Shown piece by piece: positions 47,443 to 59,233 of a DNA stretch of 64,000 nt. The stretch lies in assembly GCA_963170055.1 (NCBI GenBank), contig CAUJGJ010000083.1, positions 1,164,101-1,228,100 of the forward strand, in the 5' to 3' direction. This DNA is from Halisarca cf. caerulea (Eukaryota; Porifera; Demospongiae; Chondrillida; Halisarcidae). The stretch's first letter is position 1. Each line of letters begins with the position of its first letter. The notes under the pieces are model-generated. The model was not told the DNA's origin. It was given only the letters and a program-made list of their open reading frames with translations, and ran no database searches. Made by a program: the position numbers and the translations under genes.

Positions 47443-50400
47443 ATGGCTGAGAGCAACTCGCGTCTTTACAGTACTGGTTGGTTTCCTCGACTTACTGGAG
47501 AATATGGAGTGGGTATTTGTGACGTACTACCGAGTTTAAGTGAAGAAGAGCCGCTGTTGATAAGACTGTTCTATCCAACCTTGAAAAAACCTCACGAAGT
47601 TCAGCAGTCGGAGTTGTATCTACCCGAATCAAGTAGCCTGTATCGATACACGAAATCCTTTTTGTTGGCCTTTGAGGCTGTACCCAGTTTCTTAGCGGCT
47701 CCAATGGCTTTTGTGATGAGCTATCTCTCAAGTGAGCTTTGTATCAATTCATAGAAGTATCTATGTTGTCATCGTGCATGTTGTAATCGCGCGGGAAACG
47801 CGTAGCCATAATACTGTAGAATCTGATGCTCATATAGTCTATCACGACAGATTTGAACCCCCTGGTTCATTTTTTGCAAAAATTTGGACCCTCCGAAACT
47901 TATCCTGTTGAAATACCGGGACCCCCCAGAACAAATCCAATCTGAGCACAAATAATATGAGTACAAAGTGTATAACTGTTTAGTAATGGTAGAGTAGCAA
48001 AATCAGTTCAGTCACATGCAAGTTGATAATAATTTCTTATTTCAACTGGGTGGGCCATTACCCTGAGACTACTACTAAGGACCCCAGTATCACACACACT
48101 CACTCACACACAATTAAATTCAAATTAGTTTGGTGGCTACAGTAGGTCGTCTTCTACCTGTTCCCAAGCTGGTGGTAGGGGGTGCAGGGAAAAAACGCCA
48201 AATGACACACTGTGGAATGGTGCCCCTGCTCACTGTTTAGCTTCCAGTGCTAACCTACTGAGCCACCAGCACACACACACCCTAGTATATAGTTCGTACC
48301 TGTAAGTAAAAGAGGTAAGACATAAACATATTGTACGTTATACAACTTGCAGAAGCTTACCAGTGACAGACTGGAGCATTTCCAAAGCAAAACTCAGTCA
48401 TAAAGGCAATTACAAACAAGCTTCCATCTATACCACCATCTTGTACTTGTATTTTCAATGGATGAAAAAACTGGACAAAATTTGATCTCAAATAACATGG
48501 CTACCTATCAAAGTATTTACACCAATCCTGTAGTGCAGACTGTCATAGACATGTACAGTGTGACTGTTTGCAGCAATAATAGTGATTCTGGTTCCAGTGA
48601 TCACCATCACCACGCAAGACAAAACCCTGCATGGAAGTTCTACCCCAAAGGAGAAGTTAGGATACTAGCTGTAATAGATGGCTTACTTGTCAATGAACAA
48701 TTGGTCTTCTTTCTCTTATAGCAGTTAGTTAGTTTCTTTATCTGTCAGATTCTTTCACTCAAATGACAAGGCTGTCAAAGAAGAAATGCCCAATACTTAT
48801 CAATTTTCTCAGAACATACGGTTTTAGACCAGTAAGTCCAACTTCACTGTAGACAGAAGTATTTATTAGAAACTTCATGAGAGAATCTCAAAAATATTTT
48901 ACTTGTAGAATATTAATTAATTTAATTTTAGTAGATTCATTTTAAGGGAATCTAGTTTCTGCATTCCCCAATCTCTGCAGTGTATATTAAAATCAGACTG
49001 AGATAGAAAAGTTGTAAATTTTGTAATAGAACCAGGCTGAGCCTGAGGATACCTGTGATATAATTGTTCATTGTTCTCTTGTTTGACCCATTGATGGCCT
49101 TTGTACCAGATTCTGCATTTTTCACATAGCTGGACCAAGGTCACGACAAGAACATGAGTCTGCAACCTCAATATTCAATTTACTGCAGAATCCTTGCTTT
49201 CCAGGGTTCTATCCAAACTCTCCAGCTTCCACCCCCAAAAATTCCACCTGTAGTGTAAAATGCTGTGGAAAAGGTCCTACTTAAGTGTCAAAATCAACCT
49301 TGAATAGTCTAAAATGGCCTGATTTATCACCTTACATAACCTAAAAATTCTAGTTTTCCCCAGACCCCCCTAATTACACACCCCTGCGATACCATGTATA
49401 TCACTGTGCTTCTAGGATACCACATACATACAGTCGAACCTCGTTAGTGAGTACACCTGGGGACCCTCAAAATTGCTGCTCACTATCAGTAGTACTTGCT
49501 AACCATATAGAGTAGTATTATGGGTTATAAGTTGGGGTATCATATCCTTGTACTTCCTAACCAGATATTACTCATTAACAGTGTTCTTACTAACGAGGTT
49601 CTACTGTACATATCTACCCCTTCTCATTACTGTAAAGTTTGTTATTGGCCCCATGCAAGAAACCCTGCTACATATGTGGCCTTCCATGGGAAAACCAGGG
49701 TTCGGCTGTTTTTTGGTAATTTTCAAATACTGCATTTCTCGCATGATCTATGCGATATACACCTATTGGTGTGGTTGGATTCCCATTTCCATTTTTAATT
49801 TTGAATTTAGAAGCAAAACCACAAAATCATTAATAATTCATAAGTAATTTAAATATTCATATGCTAATTAGAATATTAATATTAGGTGCTTTTAGTATGC
49901 AAGAGCATGTAATGGCAGATAAATGGTTTAATATACATGATAAAATTAGCAGCAGAAATATATAATATGCACCAAATGATAAAAGTAGTCACAATTACTA
50001 AATTTCTGTTATTTGGAGGGACATGTATGTCCTGGCTGCTTGCACACGGAACGGGAATGAACTTCACTGGGATCTTCAATGTTGAAAGGATTTCCCAAAC
50101 TTTGTGACGGTTCTGGAGCTAGCTTGTTGTGGACTGACTTGGGACAAGTGAGATTCTTCCCCAAAGTTGTCTTACAAAATGGTCTCATACCACTGCCGAG
50201 TGAAATCAGCTTACTTGCACCAAATATTGAATGAAGGCTTATAATCAACAATGTGTTCTTGGTGCATTTAACTGGGCCAAGATAACTAAATTTAGCTCTT
50301 TAGAACTCAGTTGGTGGCATTCTGAAGTATTGCTTCGCAAGAAATAGCATAGAAAAAGAAATAAATGGAACAACAAGGGGTATTCAGACTTCGCAACTGA

Positions 50401-53141
50401 CATCCACATGTCTCCGACAAAAATTCGCCAGTAAGAGACTCCTCTTGCTCATCTTCGAAGCCTCTTTCAACTGAAATGGATCAGATTCAGCTTATTTGAA
50501 CTCCTTTTTCAGTTGAGCCAACAGAGATATCGTTTCGTTCAGCGAAATTCGCACGCGATCGGTTATTTTGGTCTGTAACTTGCTGTAGGAACGTCAGATT
50601 CGCTTGCTTCGAATGGTTGTAGACTCCTCAGTTACTGTAGAATATCGTATACTAGTCGTATTCTAGCCGCTCTAGCTCCTCTTTTACATATCCGCAGGAT
50701 ATGATAAATTTTACAAAAATGCGCATACTGAAAAATACCGGAAATGGATCGAACCCTGGTTTTCGCGTGGACGCCCACATATTACATATTATAGATACAA
50801 TATACAGTTAGTACACATCAAAAACACAATCATGTCTCGCATCATGATGGCAGGTTATATTGAAGCTCCGGCCCTCACCCCTCCATTCCCCAAAAATTCA
50901 TCCTAGAATCGAAGATAGAACCCTGTATAGTGAATAGAATCAATCCTGAAGCTCACTTGATTTACTTCACTATCTCCAAAACCACCCCACCCTAGCTCAA
51001 TCCTACTTCAGTGGGAATGGCATGCATATGGTAATTAACTATACTATGACAGAGGTCATAGGAGACACGTGCTATATACATTACACTACATAGCTGTGCT
51101 TATTATGGGAAAAAAATTGCTTCATTTATATACTGTAGTAATAGGTATCGTAGATAATGTTAGTCTTATTAATTTGCATAATATGTATCTATGTTATACA
51201 TCTGTTATGTACCCCATTGTACAGAGTCAAATCTGCCAGCTATTCCTCATGCTCCTCTACTGGAAAGCAAACAATTCCCTGTTGTTGTGTTCTCTCATGG
51301 TATGACGGGTTATAGGAGTGGTTTTGGCACTTTCCAATGTGATCTTGCATCTCATGGCTACATCGTAGCAGCTGTGGAGCATAAGTAAATGGCAACTATT
51401 CATTGATTATACTTCCAGGTATCTATTATCAGTTATACTTTAAGTTATGTGTCCCTCAACTACAGAGATGGTTCTGCCTGCTTGTCTTACACCAAGACCA
51501 CGTCTGAGAACACAGAAGGTGGTGAACCAGCCTATGAGGATAAGTGGATAGAGTATGTCAAAACTGATTCTAATGCTTTGCCTCTGAGATATGACCAGGT
51601 AAATGTACACTAGTCTTCGTATTTTACCATACCCTTTGAATTAGATCACAATGTGCTAAGATTAATCTAATTTAAATGTGCACTGAATTACCATCTTTTG
51701 TAACCATGTGATGATATAATAACGTTTTAGGTAAAGCAAAGAGCTTCTGAAGTTAGTTTGGCATTGGATTTTGTGACAGCTCTTGACAAAGGAGACAAGT
51801 TTAAAGACCTCTTGAATAACAATAATTTTGATTTCAGTCAATTCAAGGTAATATCGCTTGTATTGAATACATACCCAATGAATAATCTATTTACATAAAT
51901 AATTTGAAAATACTACATGCAGGGCAGAATTGATCTCAGCCATGTTGTTGCTATGGGCCATTCCTTTGGTGGAAGTACCACTGTTGTGTCATTAGCCAAT
52001 GACTTGAGATTCAGGTATACACCACATGCACATGTATGGAACATGATTTTATATACCCTTTGTCATGCCATACTTCATTTATTACTATTTTCATTCCAGA
52101 TTTTAATTGTTTAGCATATTTTTGTAGTCGGGGAAAATTAGATTGCCTGTCTGTATCCTCCTAGGTGTGGTGTGGCCCTTGATTCATGGATGTTCCCTGT
52201 ACGCACTGAGGAATATGATCTGGTAAAGGTACCTCTCATTTTCATGAACTCTTGGGACTTCCAGTGGGCACGTAATGTGAAGTGTATGATGAAACTAGTC
52301 AAGGAATCTGAAGAGACAGGTAGACATCTTGCTGGTTCCTTTTCATACTGACCGTTTGTCATATTTTTTTCTGCTTTTTGCCAGGATTCCCCACTTGTCA
52401 GGTGTTCACCCTCAGGTATGTGTTGTGTATTAATGTACTTGACTCAGTCCCAGCCCCATTGTATGTTACAACACTGTTTATGGTCCTTCAACTCAACCCA
52501 TCCCAGTTGGTGGGGAGGGTCAGCTCAGACTGAGAGGTGTATACACCCTGTGCTGCATGGCTAGTAGTGTATAGTTAGAACCTTCAGACTAACATACCCA
52601 ACCTTGATATTAGTTTTGGTCGATGTTGTCATTTGTGTATAAATTTCTGCATTGCCAGCTTGGAATTTAGGGTATGTTTGTTCACAACTTTATGCTATGC
52701 ATCACTGCATGGGCCATATCTTTATACTATTCTTGAAGGTTGTAGGGGAATGTGCAACTGTCTCGGTTCTCTGTCTTGTGCCATACAGAGGAAGTACTCA
52801 TCTGTCACAGACCGATTCTCCATTTATATCTTCACAATATGCTATGAAGAGTATGGGATTCTATTCACCTGATGCGGATATTTATGAAGTGTTTGATGCC
52901 AGTTTACAACTCATGTATGCTTTCCTGAACCGCCACCTCTGGAATGGTAGGTAGAGTATCCAGTAGGAGCACTGCGCCATGGTGGTGTTATCTTGTACAT
53001 GTTCTGTTTGTAGATCCCTCACCTCAGCCCATCCTAGATGGTGGGGAGGGTCAGCACAGACTGGTCATGAGTGGAACCAACGTTGACATATCAGGTCCTG
53101 ATGAAGGGTGGATATCTCCCAAAGCAAAGAATAATCCATGA
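47443..53141 (+). CDS. PLA2G7/PAFAH2-like: Platelet-activating-factor acetylhydrolase-like lipase, array gene 5 (9 exons, 420 aa)
   Basis: Exons: 47443-47731, 51225-51384, 51466-51598, 51731-51847, 51923-52014, 52165-52319, 52385-52415, 52789-52946, 53014-53141 (1263 bases, GT-AG). Exon 4 has one extra codon compared with the other copies. Exon 1 has [20 protein letters not shown] and [13 protein letters not shown]. The triad lies in [25 protein letters not shown] and [10 protein letters not shown]. The oxyanion-loop motif reads FSHGM where the others have FSHGL. The tail is [14 protein letters not shown]...KAKNNP, as in gene 4. Intron 1 is 3.5 kb. An in-frame ATG at 47377 would add 22 residues (MQVCNLWRNLSFRLRFRASL, then IK), an arginine-rich segment like a mitochondrial presequence. 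I chose 47443 because its context aligns with the starts of the paralogs. No secretory signal peptide is seen. Confidence 0.91.
48100..48290. repeat. Repeat fragment shared with the region at 26340-26660
   Basis: GGTGGCTACAGTAGG...GGTGGTAGGGGGTGCAGGGAAAAA and CTACTGAGCCACCAGCA have counterparts in the non-coding part of the retroelement remnant at 26320-26660. In intron 1 of gene 5. Confidence 0.5.
49202..50758. mobile_element. Possible larger hAT-like element in intron 1 of gene 5, containing a nested MITE
   Basis: CAGGGTTCTATCC at 49202 and GGATCGAACCCTG ending at 50758 are 13-base inverted repeats with one mismatch. The span holds the MITE at 49431-49606. Minus-strand open frames (50009-50251, [20 protein letters not shown]) resemble no protein I know. 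There is no clean 8-base duplication, so the boundaries are tentative. Confidence 0.35.
49431..49606. mobile_element. pogo-like MITE, reverse-orientation copy of the 35143 element
   Basis: CAGTCGAACCTCGTTAGTGA...ACTAACGAGGTTCTACTG with TA on both flanks. Read in reverse it follows the 35143-35318 element along its full length. Confidence 0.88.
52482..52536 (+). pseudogene. Degenerate exon 9 relic inside intron 7 of gene 5
   Basis: TCAACTCAACCCATCCCAGT, then TGGTGGGGAGGGTCAGCTCA and GACTGA, aligns with the start of exon 9 (CCTCAGCCCATCCTAGATGG, then TGGGGAGGGTCAGCACAGACTG) with scattered changes, and the sequence before it loosely resembles the last intron. It lies upstream of the true exons 8 and 9, so an extra gene end was once present here. 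Confidence 0.65.
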
Positions 53142-53670
53142 TTTATTTTTGATTGGTTAATGAACAAATCAAACTGTGTTGTACACTGAATGTAAGATTC
53201 TGCTTTATACTGTTCAAAGGAAATGCCATTATTACTATTATACAGCGAAACATGATACAGTGATGAAAATATTATGATGATGAGAAAAGACAATATTAAG
53301 TTTAATATACTAATTTTGATCAGTGATATTGAAGATAAAATATTGCAAATTAATGCATGTCATTAATGAGAAAAAACAATATTCCTATATACACATAATA
53401 TAATTATTTGATATTGACCTACCTATAAAACTAATACAAGAATAGCACTTATAATAATAAAGTCCACACGTGCACGCTAATTTGACCTCTGAATCACAAG
53501 AGCTGAGGGTGCCCAGCACTGAAATAGCATTCCCTACTTGGACAGCCATGGCCACTGCACTTGAAGCCTCAACATCAGGAAAGTACTAGTATTATCATTA
53601 TTATTGGAAAACTAATTGCAATGAAAATAATGTGTTTAAACATTTATACATGCCCCTTTCATTGACCATG
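53142..53670. other. Intergenic stretch after gene 5
   Basis: AT-rich 3' flank of gene 5, with an AATAATAAAG word at 53454-53463 as a possible polyadenylation signal. No gene recognised. Confidence 0.5.
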
Positions 53671-53689
53671 CACAGAGACATGCATGAGC

Positions 53690-54340
53690 ATATTATAATA
53701 TTATGTATGAGTGGACAAAAATGGATGGACACCATGGAAGATTTAGGGATCAATGATGTCCAGCATGCTCTTAGTTGTAGGGTAGGTGGTTTACCTATCC
53801 ATCGTCACAATGACATCAGAGACCTATCTGCTTCACTGATTTCAGAGGTCTGCACGAACACTGAGATTGAACCGAGACTCCAGCCCCTTACTGGGGAAAG
53901 GTTAGACAGATGAAGCGCAAATGCCCAAGATGAAGCCTGACTAGTCGACTTGACATTCTTTGCAGAGGCTTTTGGCAATCTGCTGAAGATGCATTTTTCG
54001 ATATACAGGTATTCAATCTTGGCAGCATCAAACAAGAATCGAGCTAACACACCTCTCACTTCCATCTACCGCAAGCATGAGCAAGAAAAGCGGAGATCCT
54101 ATGACCTGAGGGTTTGAGAGGTGGTACATGGATCATTTGTACCTCTTGTTTTCTCAGCAACAGGAGGTATGGGACCTAGCACAACCGTAGCATACAAGAG
54201 ACTAGCATCACTCCTGTCCCGGAAGAGAGACCACCCCTATGCTGAAACCATGAGATGGCTCAGATGCCGGCTGTGTTTTGGCCTTCTCAAAGCAGCAATT
54301 GTAGTCATCCGAGGCTCATGCAAGATCATCTGTCCGTAGC
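53690..54340 (+). pseudogene. Decayed retroelement C-terminal region (plus strand)
   Basis: Plus-strand frames read INDVQHALSCRVGGLPIHRH, NDIRDLSASLISEVCTNTEI and EPRLQPLTGERL (53745-53900), then, after stops and shifts, a YRKHEQEKRRSYDLRV-like segment (54065-54110) and FVPLVFSATGGMGPSTTVAY, KRLASLLSRK, MRWLRCRLCFGLL and VIRGSCK (54130-54330). This is the ordered C-terminal block of the same element type whose fragment is carried at 1657-1944. Stops between the blocks show it is dead. Confidence 0.75.
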
Positions 54341-54972
54341 AACTACACACCTGATTCCATCACATTGGCAGTTGCAGAGGGCAATGTATCACACTAACTC
54401 ATACATTAAAGGACATATGAACTTTGCATATTATATTTGTTGTTTTCATTGCTTTACTATTATAGATATATATATATATATATATATATTTCAATTCTGA
54501 CTTAACACACCTGCGGAGGCACCATCCTGTTCTGGTAATTCATGCAAGGGACATTCTGCCCTAGTGCCATCCAGCTGCCCTGAGGTCATGTGCCTGGTTA
54601 AGACAGCTATAATCTTATAAGGTCACATGCATATGCAGGTACTAGGGGACTGAAATACGGGAGGGGAGGGAGGAGGATACATGACTCTGTTGCAATGTCA
54701 GTATCCGAACTTGAAACGAAAGCGAGCTTGTACGTGTGTCGATCTGCATGCAGCTAGCTGCATGTGGCCCTTTCAAAAGTCTTGTGAGCCACACGACTAT
54801 TCTAGGCCAGTCTAGTGTGGCCGGACTGAAATGAAGGAATTCGATCAATCTGGCCTTGTTAGACTAGTAGTCTCGCGTAGCCAGCCCCTTCTTTCCTTAA
54901 CCCTAACCCCTTTTCCTGAATCTCTTCAAAATTAATATAAAATGGCGGCCGAGTGACGGTCTGGATATAGTT

Positions 54973-55104
54973 AGTCCAGCCAGCTGTGACCCACGTACGT
55001 ACAAGCGCCGAGGGCGGAAGGGAAGAAACGTGGGTCCTAGTCCAGCCAGCTGTGACCCACGTACGTACAAGCGCCGGGGGCGGAAGGGAAGAAACGTGGG
55101 TCCA
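54973..55104. repeat. 66-base tandem duplication
   Basis: Two copies of a 66-base unit starting AGTCCAGCCAGCTGTGACCC and containing ACGTACGTACAAGCGCC and GGAAGGGAAGAAACGTGGGT. A third copy in reverse orientation is at about 55881-55948 and a fourth, also reversed, at about 59877-59945. Confidence 0.9.
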
Positions 55105-55252
55105 GCAACAATCACCGCGATTGCATAACCACGGACCAATCAGATCATACTGCCACGATTTGCGGTAATAGTATTCATAGTATGTGGCTGAGACCGTAGA
55201 CAAAAGAGTTCTATTAATGTGAAGATGGCGTCACAGCACTGAAAAGGAGCTG
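55102..55252. repeat. Duplicated promoter-like block, copy A
   Basis: Almost identical to 55959-56112 in direct orientation. It contains GGACCAATCAGATCA (a CCAAT box) and AATGTGAAGATGGCGTCACA near its end. In this copy the short frame MASQH stops immediately. Confidence 0.85.
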
Positions 55253-55253
55253 A

Positions 55254-55440
55254 TCACCCCACGGGTGAACTTGGCAGCGAATCAACGGCTGATGGACTTA
55301 TTTTAGGAGAATGGTATCTTTTTCGACGGATGAAGAATAATTGGGCCTTTCTGATGTTTTCTTTAATAGCCTCCTTACCTCGCTTCACTTCGAAAGCACG
55401 CTTACCCAAGGAATTCGCTTCTACATAGCAAACTTTACAA
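55254..55440 (-). pseudogene. Unknown coding fragment with ENIRKAQLFF motif, copy A
   Basis: Minus-strand frame with ICKVCYVEANSLGKRAFEVK, then RGKEAIKENIRKAQLFFIRR and KRYHSPKISPSAVDSLP. A second copy of the same protein segment is on the minus strand at 59650-59782. I do not recognise the family. The CxxC in KVCY could be half of a zinc site. The frame continues to the right into the 48-base repeat at 55502. Confidence 0.45.
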
Positions 55441-55501
55441 ATTCCAGGATTGTTTATGGAACGCCGAATGCGACAAAACCTAGCCAACACGCGAGATGAA
55501 C

Positions 55502-55628
55502 GAAAACCGTTTCTGTAAAATCGATTCGCCAAAATCGATTTGCCTACAGCTAAATCGTTTTTGCAAAATCGATTCGCCAAAATCGATTTGCCTACAGCTA
55601 AATCGTTTCTGCAAAATCGATTTTGCTA
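55502..55628. repeat. 48-base tandem repeat rich in AAATCGATT
   Basis: About 2.6 copies of AAATCGTTTTTGCAAAATCG ATTCGCCAAAATCGATTTGC CTACAGCT. A 48-base period keeps all frames open and gives a false repeat peptide on the minus strand. Confidence 0.9.
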
Positions 55629-55788
55629 ACCCTAGCTCTGACCTTATATAATCAGCCCTAAACGGGCTCTTCCACAGCGCTAACCGTAAGAAACTGCCAA
55701 CAGCTGAACCACGCAACATCAAAGAGAATTATCTAAGTGCTACTAATTAGCGGCCATATTGTTTACAAAAGCGATTGTTGCTGGACCC

Positions 55789-55880
55789 TAGTCTCGTACC
55801 CAGACCCACTTCCGCCCGCCATTTTATTTGGGCGAGAAGGAATAAAATGGCGGGCGGAAGTGGGTCTGGGTACGAGACTA
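55789..55880. mobile_element. 92-base foldback MITE with perfect 9-base target duplication
   Basis: TAGTCTCGTACCCAGACCCA CTTCCGCCCGCCATTTTATT is followed, after a 12-base loop, by its exact reverse complement. The 9-mer GCTGGACCC lies on both sides (55780-55788 and 55881-55889). The uninterrupted target GTTGCTGGACCCACG survives in the paralogous block at 59874-59888. Confidence 0.93.
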
Positions 55881-55958
55881 GCTGGACCCACGTTTCTTCC
55901 CTTCCGCCCCCGGCGCTTGTACGTACGTGGGTCACAGCTGGCTGGACTACGTGGGTCC

Positions 55959-56112
55959 AGCAACAATCACCGCGATTGCATAACCACAGACCAATCAGAT
56001 CATACTGCCACGATTTGCGGTAATAGTATTCATAGTATGTGGCTGAGACCGTAGACAAAAGAGTTTTATTAATGTGAAGATGGCGTCACAGCACAGAGAA
56101 GGAGCTGATCAA
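55959..56112. repeat. Duplicated promoter-like block, copy B, with short open first-exon-like frame
   Basis: Direct copy of 55102-55252. Here the frame starting at the ATG of AAGATGGCGTCACAGCACAG (56080) reads MASQHREGADQDNFLHIYN before a stop, with a CCAAT box about 90 bases upstream. It looks like a promoter plus the start of a coding exon, but I find no downstream exons. Confidence 0.55.
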
Positions 56113-57300
56113 GACAATTTCTTGCATATATATAACTAGTTGTGAACCAAGTTCAGAACCTCGCGATTGCTAAAACAAAAATTGAATTTTGAAATAGAAA
56201 TTGAATTGTGTTCAATTCCTTTTTGACTGCTGCTTATGAATTCAAAACTGATGTGTGTGCTCATGCTTTGAGTTATAAGGCTAGATTGCCATTGCAATGG
56301 TATATTACAATGGCCATGCAGATGCAAAGTTAGCAGTTTTGTTGTTTACTCACTTGACACATGCTTGTAAGACACAGTGTGTAGACTACAGTATCAGTAC
56401 TCGTGAAGCAAGGCTGTACGACAGTGTAACATTTGCAATTTGTGACATTTGACATTCAATTTGATTGAGTCATGCATCAGTGATTGACACAAATCTGTTG
56501 AGTTTTTATTTCTTCTGGTGACACTGTGTTAAATTTGCATTGCCAAAATAAATGGTCACTTTTCATTGTATATGATTCAATTGAATTGCAATGCTTGGTT
56601 CAATTTGGCCTGCTTGAACATTCAAATTGACACTAGCACTGAGCAATGCATGTGACATGTACCACTGCACATAATCTGCACAAACAACCAAGTTGCAGTC
56701 CATGGTGCTAGAAGTTAGTATTATAATTATGCTTCCTCAACATAATGCTATTGTCAATTTACCTGAACATATGCATTCGTAGACCTTGATTAATTCTGAA
56801 TCAATAATATTGTAATTCATGTACCACCACACAACTGCATGAGTGATAGAAACGAAGTTGCAAACATTTTTGGTTTATTATTTGGTTCTATTTGAACAAA
56901 CAGTCTGTTTTTTTTTCAAGAATTAAGTCTTTAAAATTTCTTTTGAATCCATGAACTTCATATTGATTGAACATACATCACACAATGTCATTTATAACTT
57001 GCTGCTCATACGTACATGAAATTTGTTTCTGTGATGTGTGGCCAATCTGCATGACATTGTGTTTTAGATGATTTGTACGTAAGTGCATTTAAATTTGTGG
57101 ATTTGACATATTCAGGAGCTTGGAGTACAGTTGCGACACAGGCTGCTGTGTATACAATAGGTTCAAATTTTGGGTTACATTAGATTTGTTTGATTGCGAT
57201 GAAATCCATGGTTTCTGCAGAGGCTGTCTTCAGACACATTTCACATGATGGTATAATCCAATTAAAATCAGAATCTAACAAATATACATAAATGTGCATA
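56113..57300. other. AT-rich intergenic stretch, nothing recognised
   Basis: About 1.2 kb with many CAATTTG/TTGAATT words. No exon, RNA gene or clear repeat boundary seen. Confidence 0.5.
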
Positions 57301-57301
57301 T

Positions 57302-57794
57302 ACCGTTTATGTTCTAATTTTTCATCAGAGCAATTGTCACGAAAAAACGTCATTTGGAATGGAATTGCAAGGTTTCTGAAAGGTGGCGAATAATTGGAAT
57401 GGGGGGACAAATATTTAGAATCAATGACGGCGAATTAGAACCATCAAAAGATAGACGTTTCTAGCTTGAGAACTGTTGCGCCCGTTCGAGGATACCATGC
57501 ACATATACAAGGAATTTCGAATGAAAAATGAAAATCTTCCATGATTCAACGATTACTCAAACGAAATAAAAATGACAAATATAAACGAAGGAACAGCGGT
57601 TTCTCCAGTACGGTATATCAATGGCACAACAAATGGCAGAATGAAGGCGGCCAGCCTGCGTGACGAATAATTAGGGTCTCTGACATACGTAGGATTAAAA
57701 CACATGTTATTTCGTCATCAATTAGAATGCTTTTCATCCCTTTTGGAGCCCATGACGAATATTTGGAATGAAGAAAAATTAGAGCATATACGGT
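57302..57794. mobile_element. 490-base inverted-repeat element
   Basis: ACCGTTTATGTTCTAATTTT (then TC) and the reverse complement of the right end (ACCGTATATGCTCTAATTTT, then TC) match with two differences over 22 bases, flanked by TA. Inside, the words GACGAATAATT and TTGGAATG recur several times in both orientations. No coding capacity. Confidence 0.75.
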
Positions 57795-58070
57795 ATATAA
57801 TCATTTGCTATATCAGTTTGAAAGTCCACTGATGTCACATTATAATAATATTTGGCATAGCGGTGCATGTTCCATACATGTACTACATACATCTCTCAGA
57901 CTTAGACTTCGACAAGCAATAGTCAAGGTGAACACATTATGTGCTCAATTACATGTTTTCTTTGCTGTATAATTTTAGAAAACGGCAAACCAACAATACC
58001 AGCGAAAATGAGCTGCATGTATATATCAGGATGTTAAATGAAATGTGAAGTGTCAGTTTACATTCGATCA

Positions 58071-58226
58071 GGAACGTAACAGATTATTTGTACAAAATCA
58101 ATGCACACAACGTTTCGGCCACGTAGGCCTTCATCAGCTGTATAAAACATTTTATGCAGCTGATGAAGGCCTACATGGCCAAAACATTTTGTGCATTGAT
58201 TTTGTACAATTGATCTGTTACGTTAT
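58071..58226. repeat. Large inverted repeat with hammerhead-like CTGATGA...GAAAC core
   Basis: Arms of about 70 bases face each other around a short AT-rich loop: CGTAACAGAT...TTTGTACAAAATCAATGCAC...GTTTCGGCCACGTAGGCCTT CATCAG on the left, mirrored on the right by CTGATGAAGGCCTACATGGC CAAAACATTTTGTGCATTGA TTTTGTAC...GATCTGTTACG. Read on the minus strand, the left arm contains CTGATGA-A-GGCC-loop-GGCC-GAAAC. Related words occur in intron 7 of genes 2 and 3 and of the broken copy. Confidence 0.8.
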
Positions 58227-58753
58227 AGAATTTGTTTGAAAGTTATATTATATCATAAGTCAACGTAGCATGCAATTAGTCTCTATCATATCAGATATAA
58301 TCACACATTGCAGATTATGTCAATCAAATATGTATAATTTTATCACATGATGGTGCAAAGTGGTGCACATGAACCGTAGTTAGTCAAATCAAGTGTTCCA
58401 AGTACAGTGGAAAACAATAACAAAAGTGCGCAACACACGAACGATATTGAACTGTAATTTGTCAATCAATACCTTTTTATGACACTTCACATTTCAATTT
58501 TCTTACTTGTTTTCGCTAAATCACTTGTTTCGAAAACAGATAAAACTGACATGTTCGACTCCAAGCAAAACGGGCCGCCAGTTTATTGGTAAAAGTTGCC
58601 AGCAGTTCGTAATTCCTTTATTTTGTCATTTGTATAGCTTGTACTCGAACAAAGTTGTCAGAGAAAGAAGACGTCCTATAGACTTCGCCGAAACAACGAA
58701 GAAAGCAAACAGAGCAGTCTTGGAGTTAGCGCCATATAATCTACACGTGTCCT

Positions 58754-58765
58754 TGCGCATGCGCA
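58754..58765. promoter_or_regulatory. NRF1-like palindrome TGCGCATGCGCA
   Basis: A perfect NRF1 consensus in an otherwise CpG-poor window. About 50 bases further on is ATGGCTGACACAATGGCTAC (58803), a frame that stops after about 22 codons. Possibly the promoter of a gene now reduced to the helicase fragment at 59250-59356. Confidence 0.45.
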
Positions 58766-59233
58766 GTTGCAAAAAAGATGCCCCTAAAGATGTCCGACAC
58801 AATGGCTGACACAATGGCTACTCAATTCGATCACCCGAACAACAAAATTGTGAATCCTACTGTTTAGCGGAAGAAACTTGAAAATCGCTGTATAGAAGTT
58901 TTAGACATTATTGTGCAATAATAATGAAGATTGTTAATTTTTTCGTATCGGTCAAGATGGGACTGTCACGGACCCAAACGTAAGTGACTTTGAGCGCGTT
59001 TTGTCTAATACCCAGTGGGGAAATGCACATAAAGTTTACCTTATCACATAGAACACGTTTGCCCGCTTCTGTTATTGCCACTTCACTGCCACTTTACTTT
59101 ATCACCGACTTGCAACTTGCGCACAAAGAAACGACATATTGGCCAAAATATACGATTAAGTGCGTGGGCTTCTCGATCAGACTCCCCTATACGACGGAAA
59201 CAATTAACCTCGCTAAACCGCTCGGTAATTAAA

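Noticed and set aside
48458..48721. 87-codon plus-strand frame with HHHH in intron 1 of gene 5
   Set aside because: No family recognised, no splice support, and it lies among repeat fragments. Not reported as a gene.
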